From: Acytostelium subglobosum LB1
Lineage: Eukaryota; Evosea; Eumycetozoa; Acytosteliales; Acytosteliaceae
Direction: 5' to 3'
Length of the DNA stretch: 64,000 bases
Assembly: GCF_000787575.1 (NCBI RefSeq)
Contig: NW_012236529.1
Span: 1,550,001 to 1,614,000, forward strand
The notes under the pieces were generated by a model. That model was not told the DNA's origin. It did no database searches and saw only the letters and a list, made by a program, of their open reading frames with translations. Positions 47,904 to 59,527 of the stretch are shown here, one piece after another (position 1 is the stretch's first letter; each line of letters opens with the position of its first letter). A program made the translations under genes and the position numbers.

Positions 47904-50900
47904 ATGGCACAATCATCGGCACTTTCAAACTCACAATTGATGTCATCGGAGTTGATAATCATTGCAAAGAGTACCGATAAGTCTGTTATAAAGGAACATC
48001 TAAAGAAGTATTCATTATCACTAAAGAATCTTCATGATCAAACACTCATACATATCGCCTCAATGCATGGCAATGTCGAAGTGGTCAAACAATGTCTAAA
48101 GAAGAAGGTGAGTTATGAAGGTAGACTGGCGGGATTAGGACATGATGCTAACCATATTCACAACACAATCACAACATTCACACATAGTATGTCAATATGG
48201 ATGAGGTCAAACCATTGGCATTGAAGGACAAGGAGGGATATACTGCTATACATTGTGCAATCAATCAGGGTCACTTTGATATTGCCGATAGATTGTTGTC
48301 AAAGGGTTCCGACCCAAATGCAAGGACTCTGAGTGGATCAACTCCATTGCATCTATTGGCCAAATACAGTCATCATCCAAAGGCTTGCAAACTGGCACAA
48401 CAACTAATTGATGCCGGTGCCTTTGTAAACCATAAGGATTCAAAGTTTGACACGCCACTTCACAGGGCCACTGTCCAAGGGTATGTGATGGACTCGAGTG
48501 GCGACGGAAATTAGACTCGCTCGCTAACACTTCTCATCAGGAGTACAATCACAGACCTTATCAAGCTATTCTTGGACAGAGGAGCGAATCCAAACATTGT
48601 CAACAAGTATGATTGATCTAGGGGCCCCTCGAGGCTGGAATGATTCCAACACACACACACACACACTCACACCAAATCAACAAACAATCAATCAAATATA
48701 GACGAGGAAAGACATGTATACACTTTGCGATTGAAGATGGTAGGACAGACTTGTTGGAGTTGTTCTTGGAGTATGGCGCGATATTTACAAAGAGTTTGAG
48801 CGCGGTGACTCAATCAGCGATGGACTTTGCAAAGGAATCAAAGAATCCAAACATTATACAATTCTTTAATGAGCGAATAGCAACATGTGGCGAGTATATA
48901 CTGTACAATGAGAAGACACAATGTTACATTGGCAAGATGGTACCGACGTTCCAACAGACGGGCGATCAATTCTTTGTCAACCAGACCGTCCAGCTGATAC
49001 CCGGCCGTCTATTCATCACTAACTACCGCGTTGTCTTCCGTCTCGACACGTCGACCTCGCGACCAAACCGCGACGAGTACTCTGCGCGCTGGCCATTCGG
49101 CGAGGAGGAGGAGCTGACCATCCCCCTGCTCTCAATCGACTCTTTCTCAATCGACTCGACTCAATCCCAAGGTAGTGGCGGCAACAGCAGTGGCAGTGGA
49201 AGTGGCGGCAACAGCAACAGTGGCGCAACAAATGGACAGGGCGCCAACAACATACTTGGCCAACAACTGATTGGCTCCAACAATTATTACACACTCACGA
49301 TCATTTCAAAGGACTACAAGCACTGTCGCATCTATTTCACGTCACAGATGTCTCGCGAGCGCACCATCGAGATCATCACATTCCACTCGCGAACCAAGAT
49401 CGAGCGCATTCTCAAACAGATCGAGTTGAACCAGCAGCTTCAACTACAGGTGGTCAAGGACAACATTCACCTGCAAGAGGACGATCGCATTGAACACATC
49501 GATCGTTTTGAATGTTATGGCGTGTTCGAGGAGCCCCTTCCATATCTGTTTGCGCACTTTGTTAATCGACCCGCCATTACAGCTGACGAGGACGGCTGGC
49601 TGGTGTACTCCCAGCGCAAGGAGTACGCGCGACTGGGTGTCGTGGAGACGGACAGCGCGTGTGGCTGGCGCTTCAGCACACTCAACAAGGATTTCAAGAT
49701 GTGCTCGACCTACCCCACGTCGGTGGTCGTGCCACGCAGCGTCTCGGACAAGGACTTGGAGAAGGTGTTTGGATATCGTAGCAGGGGTCGCATACCCATC
49801 CTTTCATGGCGATCATCGACTGGCGCTTCCATCACGAGATGCAGTCAACCTCTTGTGGGCATCGAGCGTTCACGCTGTCCCGAGGACGAGCACTATCTCG
49901 AAGCCCTGGCGGGCCAGCGTGGCCTGTACTTGTTGGATGCGCGACCAAAGCTTAACGCCATTGCCAACACGGCAAATGGTGCAGGCTTTGAGAACATCTC
50001 CAACTACCACAACTGCAAGTTGGTGTTCATGAACATCGCCAACATCCATGTTATGCGCCGCAGTCTCGAGAAGCTTGTGTCCACCCTGTCACCATTCGCC
50101 AGCGAGCAGGCTGACAGCAAATACTGGGCGGCATACGAGGAGAGTGGCTGGATGTCGCACGTGCGTGGCTGTCTGGCCAGCGCGGTGTATGCCGCCGAGT
50201 TGATCCAGCGCAACATCAACGTGCTGGTGCACTGCAGTGATGGATGGGATCGCACGCCCCAGATCACCTCGCTCACACAGATCATCCTAGACCCATACTA
50301 TCGTACGATCTTGGGCCTGCAGGTGCTGGTCGAGAAGGAGTGGCTGTCATTTGGACACAAGTTTGCTCTGCGTCTAGGCCATCGCATCAGTGAGGCAGAG
50401 GACGAGCGATCACCCATATTCATACAGTTCCTGGATGCACTCTTCCAGATCGTCAATCAGTATCCAATGATGTTTGAGTACACGCCAAGCCTACTCCTCT
50501 TCATGGCCGAGCACTTGTTCTCATGCAAGTACGGCACATTCCTTCACAACTGTGAGAAGGAGCGCATCGATAGCCAGGCCAAGACCAAGACCATCTCGAT
50601 CTGGACCGATGTCAACAACAACAGACGTCGCTACACCAACCCATTCTACCAGCCTGCCATGATGGACCGTGTTCCCATCCGTCCCAACCTCAATCTGCGG
50701 TCACTCGAGGTGTGGAAGGCACTGTACATGCGCACGGATACCCAAAACACCTGGCAACATAACACCTGGATGGTCCAAAGTCATCAGCTCGTCACTGGCA
50801 TGTCATCGCCCGACCTCGTCGCCTATCCACTTGGCAACAGTACCAGCAGTATTGGAAACAGCAGTGGCGGCAATAGTATTGGAATCAATGGTAGTAGCAA

Positions 50901-51288
50901 CAGCATTGGCAACAGCAGCAGCAGTACAGGTCTAGGTGGAAGTGCGAGTAGTGTCGGCAGCATCAACATCAGCGTCAGCAACAGCAGCAGTCCAGTCCCA
51001 CCACCCAAGCCAAACAACCTAGTCAGCAACAACAACAATGAACTAAAGAAGCCACCATCACGTCATAAGAAGTCACATTCAAACAACTCATCGTTTGATC
51101 ACAAGGCAGTGGTGGCACTCAACTTTAATGGAACGATCAACAGCAATATGCTCACGAGATCAGAGAGCGCTGCCGTAGTCCAACAAGAAGCATCACCAGA
51201 TTCATCATTCGTCAAGAGTTCAGCCACTGGACAAGGCAATTCAGAGCAAGACAAGACACCACGTCAGATGATGGGTTCTCATCGATGA
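47904..51288 (+). CDS. Ankyrin-repeat myotubularin-type phosphoinositide phosphatase
   Basis: Four exons: 47904-48107, 48188-48480, 48541-48606, 48702-51288; 1049 residues. Residues ~35-230 contain about five ankyrin repeats (DQTLIHIASMHGNVEVVK, GYTAIHCAINQGHFDIADRLL, GSTPLHLLAKY). These are followed by a GRAM/PH-like region and a myotubularin catalytic domain with the intact signature HCSDGWDRTPQ (Cys near residue 698). It is predicted to remove the 3-phosphate from PtdIns3P and PtdIns(3,5)P2 on endosomal membranes. The C-terminal ~250 residues are Ser/Gly/Asn-rich. The ankyrin plus myotubularin combination is not the standard animal layout. Intron 3 carries GGAATGATTCC and the palindrome AGGGGCCCCT. 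Confidence 0.9.
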
Positions 51289-51590
51289 TCAATCCAACCT
51301 CATTATTAATATTATTTATCCAACATTTACAAAATAATAACCTTGTACAAATAACATAAGATATATATATATATATTTATCTCTTTCCAAGAGATAGACT
51401 CCAACTTTGAAGTCAACCCGAAAGTGATAAAAATGTTGGGATTTGAGTGTTTTTGGTGTTCTTTCAACTTCAGAGTTCTCTTTGAGATATTTGGACCCAA
51501 CTTGGTTCTTCAGCAGAATGATGAAAGAGTCAGATTGATTGTCATTCATTTGTTCATTCATATACATATAGATATATATATACAGTCAAG
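51289..51590. other. Intergenic spacer
   Basis: AT-rich 3' end of the myotubularin gene (TATATATATATATATA at about 51362) and promoter of the hydrolase gene. No gene recognised. Confidence 0.45.
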
Positions 51591-53070
51591 ATGCTTAGAG
51601 CAACAAGAATACTGTCAACAGTGACACCCAATCAGTCAAGATATTACTCATCCTCTGCAGCTCCTGTAGGTACCTACATCAACTCTTGATGTGACTGATA
51701 CATTAGTCAGACTGACTAACAATATTGTTTGTTATACTATTAGACTGATGAGATATTGTTCGAACAAAAGGGCAAGAGTATGAATATTACCTTGAATCGC
51801 CCAAAGGCATTGAATGCTCTTAATCAATCGATGGTCAAGACATTGACACCAATGTATAGACAATGGCATACATTGCGTGATGGTGATGGTGTCATCATAA
51901 TGAAGGGTGCTGGCGAGAAGGCATTCTGTGCTGGTGGTGACATTCGTGCCATCTACGACGGCAGTAGACCAAGTGTACTCAAGACTGGACAAGAGCCAGA
52001 CGACAGCTTCTTCACAGAGGAGTACACCCTTAACAATCTCATTGGCACTTCACCAATCCCTCAAGTATCATTGTATAATGGAATAACAAGTGAGTGATCA
52101 ATCATGTCAAGACAACCATTCATTCAATCAATCAATCAAACTAACACCTTGCACGCGTACTCTAGTGGGAGGTGGCGTTGGATTGTCCGTTCATGGCAAG
52201 TTCAGAGTGGCCACGGACAACACAATGTTTGCCATGCCAGAGACTGGAATTGGATTCTTCTGTGATGTCGGTGGATCACACTTCCTTCCAAGACTTCCGC
52301 ACAACACTGGAATGTACCTTGGATTGACCGGAGCCAAGCTAAAGGGCAAGGACTGCTTGTAAGTATGACATGGTACCATTCCACTGATCATTCACTCACT
52401 TACTCCAATCAATCAATCAAACATATAATAGTGTCGCAGGAGTTGCTACTCATTATGTACCAATTGGAAAGATGACAGAGTTGCAAAAGACTTTGGAGAA
52501 CATGTCTAATCCAACTGCTGCTAATGTGGCTGATGTGTTGTCCACCTTCCACGAGAAGGTTGATATCAATGACGCCAACACTATCAGTAACAAGTTTGAA
52601 CAGTTTGATCGTATCTTCTCAAAGGGTTCGGTCGAGGAGATTGTTGCTGCCCTGGAGAAGGACGGCAGTGAATGGGCCAAGCAGACCATCGCCGTCCTCA
52701 ACACAATGTCCCCAACAGCACTCAAGGTCGTCCATCGCCAGATAATCAACGGAAGCAAGTTACCCAATCTAGCCGAGTGTCTTAAGATGGAGATGAGAAT
52801 GGCCGCTACCTTTGTCGTAGGTTATGATCTTACCTTCTCCCTCTTTGGGTCGGGGTAATACCCTGCCCCGCGGGGCCCATGATTATATATACTCACTCAC
52901 ACAAATATCAATCTTAGAGGAACAATGATTTCTTTGAGGGAGTCAGAGCACTCTTGGTGGACAAGGATAAGAACCCCAAGTGGCAGCCAGCCACCCTTTC
53001 ACAGGTCACCGATGCCATGGTCAACAAATACTTTGAGCCACTTTCAAAGTCAAAGGAGTTGAACATCTAA
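51591..53070 (+). CDS. hibch: 3-hydroxyisobutyryl-CoA hydrolase, mitochondrial
   Basis: Five exons: 51591-51665, 51744-52089, 52166-52358, 52432-52816, 52918-53070; 383 residues, the normal family length. It hydrolyses 3-hydroxyisobutyryl-CoA in valine breakdown. The N terminus ([20 protein letters not shown]) is a typical mitochondrial presequence. Core motifs are [69 protein letters not shown] and the C-terminal [20 protein letters not shown]. The donor GTAGGT is used at two introns (51666, 52817). Intron 3 has GGTACCATTCC and intron 4 the GC palindrome GCCCCGCGGGGC. Confidence 0.95.
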
Positions 53071-54055
53071 ATGAATGATGGGGCGACATGGCAATGGCAT
53101 CACGGGTCACTACACATTCAAACAATCTTAAGATTGATTGATTGTTTGATGCCGTCAACAACTCAACAAGTATCATTCACCGACTTCACCTTTCAGTTCA
53201 GCAACATTGGGTCACTCTGGAACTTTGCATGTGAGGCACTTGGGCCACATCCCAGGCCACTGTCACATTTGCAGACTGTCCTACTACACAAACAATGCCG
53301 ATTGCCGACAATACAATCACATAGTTGTGCACATGGACGATCGTTTAAGTGTGTGTCACCTTGAAGCATATCATACAAAGGTCAGTCAGTCAATAGACTT
53401 GTGCGATTGATTGATCTTGGCACAGTGTAGAGTCGCACGTTCATCAGATGGCGCTCCCTAATGCAGCCAATTGCCAACAATCTTTGCTGGTCCGTGGACG
53501 GACAGTATTGGGGCCGAAAAAAGTGTACAACACATTATCTTTTAGGATATTTGTTTTGATCAATCAAAGCCCGCCCATTACGACCCTGATAACCACGCCT
53601 TCACACTTTGAGGAGCCCCGATCTTTTTTCAAAGACAAAAACATGGGATTCTTTCGAAAATGCGTGTCCTTGATGTGAATGGGGTCGACCATGTGGTTTC
53701 AATTATAAAATTATAAGATAATTATCTTCGGTTATGACCTTGATCTAGCCCTGGCAGCCTATGAGTGAGAGAGAGTTCATCAAATGGTAACCACCAATCA
53801 CGAATAACTTAACACCACCAAAGACACTCCGTGTAAGGACTCAACCCTCAAGATGATCCTAAACTAAAGGTTGGGCCGTGTTAGTCTGATTGGTCTGATT
53901 ATCAAATTGAGAGAAAGAGATACCTAGGTATTCGTATGTATTAGAGGACCAACCTCCAACTACCACTCCACAAGTCAATACCAATCATTCAATCAATACT
54001 CGCGATCATTCATTAATCATACTTTTATACATAGTGATATTCAATCAGATAAAGT
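53071..54055. other. Intergenic, nothing recognised
   Basis: About 1 kb with mixed composition. Short open frames (53071-53364, 53448-53678) have no family match, no introns and poor starts. No tRNA-like cloverleaf or repeat was seen. Confidence 0.5.
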
Positions 54056-56147
54056 ATGAGAAACACATCATTTATTATATTACTATTATTGTTGGCAGTG
54101 ATTGTCAATCAAGGATCAAGTCAAAATCTATATCAACCAGATGAACAGGCAAAGTGTGAACCATATATTGGTGATCCTCCAGGTCAAAAGATATGTGATG
54201 GTCTATTAATCAATCCAAGTATGTCTCTGATTCCATCTTTCATTCATTCAATTAATCAATCAATAACCAACTCCAATAATTATTTTCTAGAATCAATATA
54301 TGTTCCAAGTTGGACAAATCAAACATTTTTACAAGGCAATGTATCATTTGCTTTGGGATTACTTGGTTCTGTTGGAGGATCAGATAAATGTATAAATTCA
54401 ACATCCACATATGTTGGATTATGTTCAGTTGTATGTATTTTTATTGTTGGAAAGGACAGAATTGGATTTGAAATTAATATATTCCCAATTATAATATAGT
54501 ACTTTAGGGAATGTGCCAATTATACATTACCATCAAGTAAGAAGGTTATATACTTCCCAATTAGGACATGTTATAATTCATGTATGACAATATTGGATAC
54601 ATGTGCATTACCTCAAACATCTTTCTACAATTGTAATATGACTGAGCCAAATAGTGGAGGTGGATCATACTTTGTCGAACATTTCAGTCGTTACAACTTG
54701 ACCATATTGGACAAGTTGGCGACATCCAACTACACAACAGGTTGTGAGGATGCTGAACAAGCTGCCCAACAGATTCTCAACCCACCAATCGTCACATTAT
54801 CATGTAAACCACCATTACTACAATATAATGGTACTGACCGGCAGTATGCCCTGGACACTGGAGTCTACTTCACCACGAACAACTCAAACTGCGTGGTCAA
54901 TTGTCCAGCACCAATATTCACACTTAGAGAATGGAGTAGGATATTCACATTGTCCGAAGTGTTATCGTATTTATCATTCATAACATCTTTATTCATGGTG
55001 ATCACTTATGGAATACTCAACAAGAAGAAGACAAGATTTGACAGAATCAACTTATGTTTCCTGGTATCACTGTTGATGATGAGTGTATCTGGAATGATTG
55101 TTTCGATAAATGGCACCGAGAAGACTGTATGTCCAACAGTATATCGAAGTGCCACATTTTCAGACGCCCCATGTACAGCATCAGCATTCATTCTCCACAT
55201 CTTTGCACTTAGTTCCATCCAATGGTGGGCAATCATTGCATTTGAAGTATGGTTCACAATCAGGAAAGGTATGTTATAACTTAAAATATTACAGTACAAC
55301 ATATACTAACTTATTCAATCAAATAATATTTAGTTGGAGCATTCCAAAAAGATATGATGAAATATTATCTACCGGTTACTATTTCACTTTCATTGATATT
55401 CCCTATCATTGCCCTGGCAAGGAAGAGATATCATGCTGGTATTGGAAATGTATTCTGTTGGTTGGATAGTAGTGCATATCAAACTGCATTATTCTTTGTA
55501 CCAATGGGATTATTCCTTCTGATTGGTGCAGTATTCATGATCCTACTCATGTATGAGATCTATAAGGTATGTACCATAATCAATCAGTCCTTCAATCCTG
55601 GAACTATCCCACTGACCCAATCACTAACTTACCCACCCAGATTGTATCAGCGACATCAACATCAAAAGGAAAGAATGCTAGTATTGAGATACTCAAAATG
55701 GAGATTAGACCGATTGTTGGCATTGTATTATATTTCTCATTGTATATATACTTGTTGATCTTTACAAGATATATTAATGATAATTATGATAGGTTCATAT
55801 CAACAGTGCCACTATGGTTTGAATGTGCCTTGAGGGCAGCTGATCCTTATGAATGTACGGTGAAGGGACCAACAGCAGCAGGAATTGGATACTTCATCTT
55901 TTGTGTGCGAATCTGTGCCATCTATGCATTCCTACTCAGTGGACTATCAAAGAGAACGTTTGAAATCTGGCGATCATCATTCCTCTTGAACAACAAGTTG
56001 TTCAAGCTTATCTCCACCAAGGTGTTATCAATGGCATCTACAACCTTCAACGGATCCTCCAAGAATGATACCATCCCATCAGCTCCATCACATATTGTCG
56101 ACTCCCGTAATTCAATTGACACATACTCTGCAGTCGTTGAGTTATAG
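54056..56147 (+). CDS. Frizzled/smoothened-like seven-TM receptor (Fsl type)
   Basis: Five exons: 54056-54218, 54291-54430, 54500-55268, 55334-55566, 55641-56147; 603 residues. It has a signal peptide (SFIILLLLLAVIVNQGSS). A Cys-rich extracellular half (residues ~25-260) resembles the frizzled CRD (CNxSCxTILDxCALP; many N-glycosylation sites). Seven transmembrane helices follow from about residue 275, beginning LSEVLSYLSFITSLFMVITY and including WWAIIAFEVWF and YHAGIGNVFCWLD. The last helix is followed by a ~60-residue cytosolic Ser/Thr-rich tail. It is a member of the Fsl receptor family, greatly expanded in dictyostelids; the ligand is unknown. Its stop is 53 bases from the convergent 56201 gene. 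Confidence 0.93.
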
Positions 56148-56200
56148 TAATTTAATAATAGTTATACTTCTAATCATTCATTAGATTGATTGATTGAACA

Positions 56201-56854
56201 TTAATCTTTGTGATTATTATTACTGCTTTCGATAAAGGTTGTCCACTTACATGCAAGGAACAACTCGTTGAGAATGAGTAAGATGTATGGTGCGGGATTG
56301 AGAAGCATCATTGGTAGGAATTGGTAACAATAATACCGATAGTCATAGTCAATTCTTGGAGGTACTGAGCACATCATCTCACTGTAATTTCCAATACAGT
56401 AGAATGAGAATAAATGTAGTAGTACTCCAATAATGTATAGCCAACGACGTGATGACCTTCTAAAGACTATACATAAATGTTTAGCATTATCACCTTCATT
56501 GAATGTGATCAATGGTGATAGAATTCTTGATATATCTCGACCACGGCAAAGTACACAATGATTACCATGATATAGCGTGAATTTGAATGATTGAATAATT
56601 GTCCAAATGCATAGAGAGTAGTATATGAATAGTACAAAATAGTATTGAATGATATATTCCAAATGATCTTTGTTCAATTCATTATGTATATAACTTCTAT
56701 CTCTAATTGAATGTTCATTCAATAGTTTACTAAATGGTAATCTATTGTACATTGTATATATCAATGGTACATGAATCCATAACAACACCAACCATACTAT
56801 TGCCATAAAAGACACTATTCCAATGTCCATTAAATGTAATCTGAACTTTACCAT
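56201..56854 (-). CDS. Multi-pass membrane protein, unknown family
   Basis: Single exon, 217 residues. I see about four hydrophobic helices: IGIVSFMAIVWLVLLWIHV (10-30), YIIQYYFVLFIYYSLCIWTII (67-88), WLYIIGVLLHLFSFYCIG (138-156) and LLNPAPYILLILNELFLA (184-203). A short loop contains CVLCRGRDISRI. No family is recognised. The ATG is followed by a basic-hydrophobic start that could act as a signal anchor. It overlaps no neighbour. Confidence 0.65.
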   Translation of the reverse strand: MVKFRLHLMDIGIVSFMAIVWLVLLWIHVPLIYTMYNRLPFSKLLNEHSIRDRSYIHNELNKDHLEYIIQYYFVLFIYYSLCIWTIIQSFKFTLYHGNHCVLCRGRDISRILSPLITFNEGDNAKHLCIVFRRSSRRWLYIIGVLLHLFSFYCIGNYSEMMCSVPPRIDYDYRYYCYQFLPMMLLNPAPYILLILNELFLACKWTTFIESSNNNHKD

Positions 56855-57011
56855 GTTTGATTGATTGAGGTGGAAAGAGATAAATGAAAATGAAGTAGGA
56901 TCCGCAATTATCTCTTTGTTTTGATTGAAAAAAGAAGTGGTACTTTGGTCATGTGACTCACTTTTGATGAGTCATCCATCCAGGTTGATTGAACATCTGG
57001 AAATAAATAAA

Positions 57012-59321
57012 TTAATTATATTTATTTGATTTCTTTTGCTTTTGTATTCTCTGTTTACGATTGATTGATACTTTGATCTTATCGATAATCGTTCGAATAT
57101 TGATGTTTGATTTGTATGTTTCAGTATTCTCCACCATCTTGATATCAATCTGTACTCCAATATCAAGTAGATATTTCAACATATCAACGTTTTCATCTCT
57201 AATTACATGATCCTTGATCAATTGAATATTATCTGATGATGTTGAAGATAACATTGTCTTGATATATAATCTTGTTGACTCGTCACAATGACTTCGTATC
57301 ACCTCCAATGCATCAACATGTCCACATCTTATTACTGAGTGTATATATGTATCAATGGTCTCTCTTGATGTCTTGTTGGTGATGGGCTGTACATGTCTGA
57401 AGTAGAACTCCAACATCTTTACATCACCAGATCTCACTGCTGATATAATCGTCATATCCTTTGGCATTAATTCCTTGTACGTATGATAACAATGAATGAT
57501 CAAGTCCATCTGACTGCATTGTACAGCCTGTTCTAACATGCGATGTATCAACGGCTTGAGTACCTTGGTGTCCGTGTGACTCAGTGCATGATTGAGTAGC
57601 TTTACATTGCCATGTCGTCCAATAGTGTCCCATATAACAGTTGAACTAAAGTCCAGAAGTTGATAATCTTCTAACAATTGATAGAGTTCATCTGATCGTG
57701 ATATGGCCAGCAATTGCAATTGTGCATCATTCTTGAATAGTGCAGGTCTGTGCTTGATGAGCATGTGTATCGCTGGTAGATTGCCATGTTTGATAGCAGC
57801 GCGACCTGCCAGCTGCACAGTATGATCCTTGATCAGTGATGACTTTTGATTGAGTGCATACTCAATGTGATCAAAGTTGTAGAACTCCATCCACAACAAT
57901 GTCCTGAATATCTTTGTGGCCGGAGTTAACACAAATCGTAACATGTCGAATGTACCTTTGAAGTGATGGGTGCGTCGCATGTCCAACATTGGCATCGCGT
58001 ATCCAGATGCGTTGAGATATTTGATCACTTGTAGACTACGATCATGATCGTCCGCTTCATTCATGCTCTCAAATAGTTGATCACTGGAGAAAAGTATATG
58101 CATCCTATCCCATACGCGACAGCTGGACATCAAATACTTGACGGCAACTTTGGCCTGAGTGATATTGCCATGTTGAACGATCGTTCGCATTGGTTCGTGG
58201 CAGTAGCTACTAGGGTCGACCACAATGCTGTCCCACATGTCCAACAGATAGGGTATGAGTCGCCAATCGCCAGTATTGATGTACTCTGTGGTGGCATAAT
58301 GTTTGAATCTCAGTTTGGTCGGTAGTGTGGCGGGCAGGTCGACACGACTCAACTTGAAGTAGATCAATCTTTCCTCATCTCCAATGTCAATGTCAGTGTT
58401 CAGGTCTTCAATCTCATTGGCAATGACCATTTTTGCTCTTTCCGATGACTGTTTGATTGTTGGCATATGGTCCGAATCGAGGTCTGGTCCACAACTCAGT
58501 ACCTTGTACTTTATCAATCGCTCAACATATTCCAATTGCTCGTTGGGTGTGGCACTTGAAGGTGCGACATCATAGGGGAATGTTATCTTGTTGTTCACTG
58601 ACTTGGCCAACAACTCATCGATGAGTATTGGGTCACCAGTGAGTAGGATGTCCACGGTACAAAGACCAGTTCTCGCGTATGACTTTATCCTGTCAATGAG
58701 TGTCGGTGGGAAGTTGGTCGGGTCCAGTACGAAGCGGATAGTGGATTCAGATCGTGTGGCGTAAAGAGTGGAGGCCACTTTTGTTGGGTCGAGTAACAGG
58801 TCATTGGGATCAATGTGACATGTATGAATGAGGAAGTTGAGCATTGTGGGCTCTTTGAGGAATGCAGACAGCAGCAATGACGAATCCTTTGGAAACGATA
58901 TTGGGTAGGTCTGTTGGAGTAGCGTGTGCACCATGTGTGTGTTGCCAGCTTCAATGGCCTGATATAGTAGATCTTGATATCTAAAGTATCCACGATACTT
59001 GTTATAGACTGCGTTGAATGTATCTTTGTCTATATCTTTAGTCGCACAGAATACAGAGATTGAACCAGAAGTTACATTGATACATAGATTACGTTTGATT
59101 CGATCACGTAGCAGACCATAATGTTTATGTTCCACAATAGTATTCATATCTACCCAATCATTATATGATCGATAGTTTAGACTATGTACCGATGCATCAG
59201 TCTTTGTAAATGAACTACTCAATCTCTTTGAGTGATGAAGTCTAATAATAGTCTTTATCAATGTTCTATTTGTTAATACATTGTATATTGATTGTTGTTG
59301 TTGCTTATCTCTATTGGCCAT
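57012..59321 (-). CDS. Ankyrin-type repeat protein of a dictyostelid family
   Basis: Single exon, 769 residues from the ATG at 59321; an upstream in-frame ATG at 59417 would add only a Tyr/Ile run translated from a TA repeat and is unlikely. The protein has a Gln run, then a basic helical N terminus (TLIKTIIRLHHSKRLS). Many degenerate ankyrin-like units follow, about 35-60 residues apart (YQAIEAGNTHMVHTLL, AIKHGNLPAIHMLIKHRP, AVRSGDVKMLEFYFRH, VIRCGHVDALEVI). This matches the large family of divergent ankyrin proteins in social amoebae. Function unknown; the fold suggests protein binding. It ends in a Lys/Gln-rich tail. Confidence 0.85.
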   Translation of the reverse strand: MANRDKQQQQSIYNVLTNRTLIKTIIRLHHSKRLSSSFTKTDASVHSLNYRSYNDWVDMNTIVEHKHYGLLRDRIKRNLCINVTSGSISVFCATKDIDKDTFNAVYNKYRGYFRYQDLLYQAIEAGNTHMVHTLLQQTYPISFPKDSSLLLSAFLKEPTMLNFLIHTCHIDPNDLLLDPTKVASTLYATRSESTIRFVLDPTNFPPTLIDRIKSYARTGLCTVDILLTGDPILIDELLAKSVNNKITFPYDVAPSSATPNEQLEYVERLIKYKVLSCGPDLDSDHMPTIKQSSERAKMVIANEIEDLNTDIDIGDEERLIYFKLSRVDLPATLPTKLRFKHYATTEYINTGDWRLIPYLLDMWDSIVVDPSSYCHEPMRTIVQHGNITQAKVAVKYLMSSCRVWDRMHILFSSDQLFESMNEADDHDRSLQVIKYLNASGYAMPMLDMRRTHHFKGTFDMLRFVLTPATKIFRTLLWMEFYNFDHIEYALNQKSSLIKDHTVQLAGRAAIKHGNLPAIHMLIKHRPALFKNDAQLQLLAISRSDELYQLLEDYQLLDFSSTVIWDTIGRHGNVKLLNHALSHTDTKVLKPLIHRMLEQAVQCSQMDLIIHCYHTYKELMPKDMTIISAVRSGDVKMLEFYFRHVQPITNKTSRETIDTYIHSVIRCGHVDALEVIRSHCDESTRLYIKTMLSSTSSDNIQLIKDHVIRDENVDMLKYLLDIGVQIDIKMVENTETYKSNINIRTIIDKIKVSINRKQRIQKQKKSNKYN

Positions 59322-59322
59322 A

Positions 59323-59330
<8 letters not shown>

Positions 59331-59356
<26 letters not shown>
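59331..59356. repeat. TA dinucleotide repeat
   Basis: An uninterrupted (TA)n tract of about 26 bases in the divergent promoter between the ankyrin-type gene and the SET-domain gene. Confidence 0.9.
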
Positions 59357-59360
<4 letters not shown>

Positions 59361-59527
59361 ACATATTGTTATTAATGTTATTGATTGGCTTTGTTTGATT
59401 GAATGAAGTGATGTCACCAGAATTTACGTCATTCCAAGTTCTGTCTCTTTTTCAAAAAGCTGCAAATCTGAACAAGTAATCATTCTACAAACACTCAAAC
59501 AAAGAGATATTTACAGGGAGAGAGATA

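Noticed and set aside
53448-53678. 76-codon frame in the 53 kb spacer
   Set aside because: Mixed composition, no signature, no good leader; treated as chance.
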